From assembly GCA_903872255.1 (NCBI GenBank), contig CAIQJW010000088.1, positions 1-7,083 of the forward strand: a DNA stretch of 7,083 bases, in the 5' to 3' direction. Within the stretch, counting starts at the first letter, position 1. Every line of letters starts with the position of its first letter. A program made the translations under genes and the position numbers. The notes beneath the pieces were generated by a model. That model was given only the letters and a program-made list of their open reading frames with translations. It made no database searches and was not told where the DNA came from. This document shows, piece after piece, positions 4,721 through 7,083 of the stretch. Source of the DNA: an uncultured delta proteobacterium (GTDB lineage Bacteria > Desulfobacterota > Syntrophorhabdia > Syntrophorhabdales > Syntrophorhabdaceae).

Positions 4721-5965
4721 ATGAGCGATCAAAATCTGGAGAGTAAGCGTTGGTTTCTCGCCATCGCCGGTGTCGTTATCATGCTGGTACTGGGCACTGT
4801 TTACGCATGGTCGGTTTTTGTTAAACCCATCGTGGCCGCCCAGGGTTGGGAGCCCAAGCAGGTGGCGCGGGTGTTCATGCTGATCATTGGTGTCATCGGT
4901 GTTTCCGCCGCCTTCGGCGGCATGTTGGTCGATAAAAAAGGGCCGAAGTTCGTCGCCATTCTGGGCGCTTGTTTTTATGGTTGCGGTGTTTTGTTGGGCG
5001 GCGTAGCTTTGAAGGCCGGCAGCTTTTGGTTCCTTCTTATCGGATATGGGGTAATCGCCGGTATCGGCAACGGTCTGGCCTATGTCGTTCCAATTGCCAC
5101 GTTGATCCGCTGGTTCCCGGACAAACGCGGTATGATCACGGGCCTCGCTGTCATGGGTTTCGGCTTTGGAGCTTTTTTCATTGGTAAGATTATCCCCGGC
5201 CTCATCAATTCGGTCGGCGTGGCCAATGCCTTTTTTATACTCGGCGCCGTCTACCTGGTGCTTAATTTAATCGCTTCTTCCACTCTGAAAAATCCGCCCG
5301 CAGGCTGGCTTCCCAAAGGTTTCAAACCGGCAGCCACGACCGTCAATGCGGCCGATTCATTCAGCTGGACTGAAGCCAAGCGGACCCGCCAGTGGTACAT
5401 GCTCTGGGGCATGCTCTTTTTGAACGTCACGGCAGGTATGGGCCTTCTGTCCAAGCTCTCCCCCATGGCACAGGAGGTTATCAAGGTTGCCCAAAATGTC
5501 GATGACCCGGCGAAACTGGCAGTGCTTGGCGGCAGCGTTCTTGCGACTGCCTCCATCTTCAACGGGTTGGGCCGTCTTTTTTGGGCTGCCGTTTCCGACA
5601 AGATCGGCCGGAAAGGCACCTACATGGTGATGTTTATGACGCAGGCAATTCTTTACGTCCTTCTTCCTCAGATCAGCAGCGTACTCGTGTTCACGATCAT
5701 CGCGTGCTATCTTCTTGCATGTCTGGGCGGTGGATTTGCCGTCATGCCGGCTTTTTCGGCAGACTCGTTTGGCCCGACCTATATTGGCAGGATCTACGGT
5801 TTCCTGCTCACGGCCTGGGGCGCTGCGGGGGTTGTCGGAGGTTTTGTGTTCGCCGAATTCAACAAACAGCAGTCACTCTACACCGCGGCGGGATTGTTGG
5901 TCGTCGGCTTTGTCATCGCCATGCTCTTTCAGCGGCCAAAACACGTATCGGAGTATAAAAAATAG
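4721..5965 (+). CDS. MFS transporter, OFA (oxalate/formate antiporter) family
   Basis: Inner-membrane secondary transporter of 414 residues with the hydrophobicity pattern of 12 transmembrane helices and a hydrophilic central loop (about 186-220, starting LKNPPAGWLPKGFKP, typical of OFA proteins). Family marks: TVYAWSVFVKP at the end of helix 1 (26-36); motif A-like GGMLVDKKGPK (66-76) after helix 2; GNGLAYVVP (116-124) and RWFPDKRG (130-137) around helix 4; the second-half motif NGLGRLFWAAVSDKIGRK (281-298). The N-terminus is short and inside. OFA members exchange or symport small carboxylates such as oxalate, formate or other monocarboxylates; the substrate here cannot be read from sequence, and no oxalate or formate metabolism genes lie in the window. 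The start is fixed by GGGGAGG (4706-4712), eight bases upstream, and by the abutting stop of the small ORF. A strong terminator follows. Confidence 0.92.
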   Translation: MSDQNLESKRWFLAIAGVVIMLVLGTVYAWSVFVKPIVAAQGWEPKQVARVFMLIIGVIGVSAAFGGMLVDKKGPKFVAILGACFYGCGVLLGGVALKAGSFWFLLIGYGVIAGIGNGLAYVVPIATLIRWFPDKRGMITGLAVMGFGFGAFFIGKIIPGLINSVGVANAFFILGAVYLVLNLIASSTLKNPPAGWLPKGFKPAATTVNAADSFSWTEAKRTRQWYMLWGMLFLNVTAGMGLLSKLSPMAQEVIKVAQNVDDPAKLAVLGGSVLATASIFNGLGRLFWAAVSDKIGRKGTYMVMFMTQAILYVLLPQISSVLVFTIIACYLLACLGGGFAVMPAFSADSFGPTYIGRIYGFLLTAWGAAGVVGGFVFAEFNKQQSLYTAAGLLVVGFVIAMLFQRPKHVSEYKK

Positions 5966-5993
5966 ACGTAACCACGTTTTTAATGCGTTGATT

Positions 5994-6024
5994 AAAGAGC
6001 GCCGGTTTTTCACCGGCGCTCTTT
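5994..6024 (+). terminator. Rho-independent terminator after the MFS gene
   Basis: AAAGAGCGCCGGT (5994-6006) and ACCGGCGCTCTTT (6012-6024) form a perfect 13-bp stem with a 5-nt TTTTC loop, 28 bases after the transporter stop. The + strand continues CTTTACCTTATC, U-rich enough for intrinsic termination. On the other strand the T-tract is shorter (TTTAAT), but the same hairpin could also stop transcripts coming from the opposing GyrI-like gene. Confidence 0.85.
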
Positions 6025-6193
6025 CTTTACCTTATCAGGAGAAAGATCGACACGAGTGCCCGGGGGAATAATAGTAGTAATAATTAGGAGGTAGACCGGA
6101 TCGATGTGTCGATTTTCAACATAGTAGCGTTAGTCTATCGGAGGGGGAAAGCTTTGTTAATAAAAAGTTTCTGAAAGATGCGGCGGTTCCTGG
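6025..6193. other. Intergenic region with unattached ribosome-binding-like motifs
   Basis: No gene is supported between the transporter terminator and the end of the GyrI-like gene. Two strong Shine-Dalgarno-like motifs, AGGAGG (6086-6091) and GGAGGGGG (6140-6147), precede only trivial frames: the ATG at 6104 gives six codons before TAG. Inverted copies ATCGACAC (6046-6053) and GTGTCGAT (6106-6113) flank the first motif, and ATCGA-TGTG-TCGAT occupies 6100-6113. It may be the decayed start of a former gene or an untranslated regulatory segment. Confidence 0.4.
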
Positions 6194-6201
6194 CTAACCG
6201 C
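6183..6201 (-). terminator. Short hairpin over the stop codon of the GyrI-like gene
   Basis: GCGGTT (6183-6188) and AACCGC (6196-6201) form a 6-bp stem with a 7-nt loop that overlaps the TAG stop at 6194-6196. On the - strand no U-run follows at once (CGCATCTTT, with T5 some 20 bases further), so it is at best a weak terminator; the larger hairpin at 5994-6024 is a better stop for this transcript. Confidence 0.3.
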
Positions 6202-6691
6202 TTAGATCCACCGGTTGATCAGACGTTTCCCTGTTCTTTAACGACATGAAAATTATGGTTTGAAGGTCTTCCGGGGATGTTGTCCCGGGGTCGTTCAGAT
6301 AAAATTCGTAGATCTCCCCGGTTGGTTCATAACCGTTTTCGTCTGTCCATTCGGCAAGGGCCATGTATGCGGATTCTATCTCTTCGTAAGGCCCCGTATG
6401 AACCGTGGAGGCGGCATTTTCAACCGCGATCTCCCGACAGGTTATATCTCCGTCGCTGGAAACCGTCTTTGTAATGGGCAGGCACATTTCGATATCGGAT
6501 TCCTCGGACAGCATGTCATGGTAAATGGCAAAGGGCGGCCCGGAAATGTCTTCGCCGGTCTTCTCGAGATACGTTATGAGGCGGGTAAATGATGCTTCGA
6601 ATATCTCCGGCAGATCCTCTGCCGCCGCACGCGACCTGATCATAATTGCCGGCTGCGGGTCTATGCTGCCCAGTTTGCAGATATATGGCAT
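6194..6691 (-). CDS. Stand-alone GyrI-like / effector-binding domain protein
   Basis: A single GyrI-like (AraC/SOUL-type effector-binding) domain of 165 residues, without a DNA-binding domain, so not itself a classical transcription regulator. Visible landmarks: GPPFAIYHD (51-59), DIEMCLPI (66-73), HTGPYEEIESAYMALAEW (98-115), NGYEPTG (119-125) and EFYLNDP (129-135), where Glu129 matches the conserved pocket glutamate of the family. These proteins bind small, often hydrophobic cationic or aromatic molecules, and some stand-alone members hydrolyse reactive cyclopropanoid toxins; the ligand here is unknown. The start is well supported: GGAGG (6697-6701, complement) lies five bases upstream, inside the end of the preceding gene, whose TAG stop directly abuts this ATG. 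The pair is thus translationally coupled. Confidence 0.88.
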   Translation of the reverse strand: MPYICKLGSIDPQPAIMIRSRAAAEDLPEIFEASFTRLITYLEKTGEDISGPPFAIYHDMLSEESDIEMCLPITKTVSSDGDITCREIAVENAASTVHTGPYEEIESAYMALAEWTDENGYEPTGEIYEFYLNDPGTTSPEDLQTIIFMSLKNRETSDQPVDLSG

Positions 6692-7083
6692 CTATGCCTC
6701 CGTAAGGAATGTGCTCGAAAAATTCTGCTCTACTTCTTGAAGCTTCGCTGCGAAAGTATCCGGCAGTCGGCCGACCTTATGCCGGGCATAATTGAACACC
6801 ACGATACCCGTTTCAGCCAGGGCGATCAGCGTGTCATTGCGAACCATACGTTGAAAGATACGAAAATTACCCGTCCCTAATTCCCCGATATGGGAATCTA
6901 TGCGTATCTCGTCGAAGACGTAGCCTTCAGCCCTGTAATTAACGACCAGGTCAGACATGATCGTGCCGTTTTCTCCATCACCGAGATCACCCTCGCTAAA
7001 ACCCATCGAGTGGTACATGCTCGCCCGCGCGCTGCCGACGAGGGTGACAATCGCATCGTTTCCAAGATGCCCGCCATAATTGA
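6692..7083 (-). CDS. Hotdog-fold acyl-CoA thioesterase (4HBT type), 5' end outside the window
   Basis: Partial gene: the frame is open to the right edge of the window, so the real start lies beyond 7083 and the internal ATG at 7018 is not the start. About 129 residues are visible. The first ones, NYGGHLGNDAIV, are the active-site helix of the 4-hydroxybenzoyl-CoA thioesterase/FcbC-type hotdog fold; the family's usual catalytic Asp precedes this motif and would lie just outside the window. Then follow the central helix (GSARASMYHSMG), the strands with DLVVNYRAEGYVFDEIRIDSHIGELGTGNFRIFQRMV, and the closing ALAETGIVVFNY, ending in a short helical tail. It probably hydrolyses a cytoplasmic acyl-CoA of unknown chain. 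It is joined to the GyrI-like gene with no gap (stop TAG next to ATG). Confidence 0.85.
   Translation of the reverse strand, partial: NYGGHLGNDAIVTLVGSARASMYHSMGFSEGDLGDGENGTIMSDLVVNYRAEGYVFDEIRIDSHIGELGTGNFRIFQRMVRNDTLIALAETGIVVFNYARHKVGRLPDTFAAKLQEVEQNFSSTFLTEA

Noticed and set aside
5581..5958. Out-of-frame + strand ORF within the transporter gene
   Set aside because: Overlaps the OFA transporter in another frame; Cys/Arg-rich composition typical of a shadow.
6104..6124. ATG after AGGAGG as the start of a small gene
   Set aside because: Only six codons before TAG, followed by a second TAG.
6178..6250. Short + strand frame starting ATG at 6178
   Set aside because: It overlaps the 3' end of the GyrI-like gene in antisense, has no proper ribosome binding site and is about 23 codons.
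6692..7018. Complete 108-residue protein starting at ATG 7018
   Set aside because: The frame stays open to the window edge and the upstream residues contain the conserved NYGGHLGND hotdog motif, so this ATG is internal to a longer gene.

Overview
This window looks like ordinary chromosomal DNA of a Gram-negative, probably anaerobic bacterium. Gene content and protein style (a class-U-like sirtuin, an oxalate/formate-antiporter-family transporter, a GyrI-like protein beside a hotdog thioesterase, base composition near 50% GC by eye) suggest Desulfobacterota or a related deltaproteobacterial lineage such as Syntrophales. That placement is inferred from family resemblance only; no marker gene here settles it. 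There is no tRNA, rRNA, CRISPR array, transposase or phage gene.

Left block (1-1232, + strand): a small palindromic repeat at the left edge, a Sir2-family protein deacetylase, seven perfect copies of the heptamer TAAGGAG that begin inside the end of the sirtuin gene, then a small ArsC/Spx-like thioredoxin-fold protein with one cysteine. The repeat fills the gap between the two genes and is a run of Shine-Dalgarno-like motifs.

Middle block (1270-3349, - strand): a cold-shock domain protein gene followed by the translational GTPase TypA/BipA. They are 58 bp apart, separated by a 10-bp GC-rich hairpin without a U-run, and typA shows no Shine-Dalgarno. The pair converges on the left block and diverges from the right block.

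Right block (3543-5965, + strand): a serine alpha/beta hydrolase of the BEM46/ABHD13 type; then an AT-rich spacer holding a strong ribosome binding site and a previously easily missed 40-codon ORF whose stop codon directly abuts the start of a 12-TM OFA-family MFS transporter. The transporter is closed by a 13-bp perfect-stem terminator.

Right edge (6194-7083, - strand): a 4-hydroxybenzoyl-CoA-type thioesterase that runs off the window (its 5' end is missing), immediately followed with no gap by a stand-alone GyrI-like small-molecule-binding protein. I see no clear new multi-gene system. The items most worth a second look are the 40-codon ORF in front of the transporter, the TAAGGAG array and the csp-hairpin-typA arrangement.
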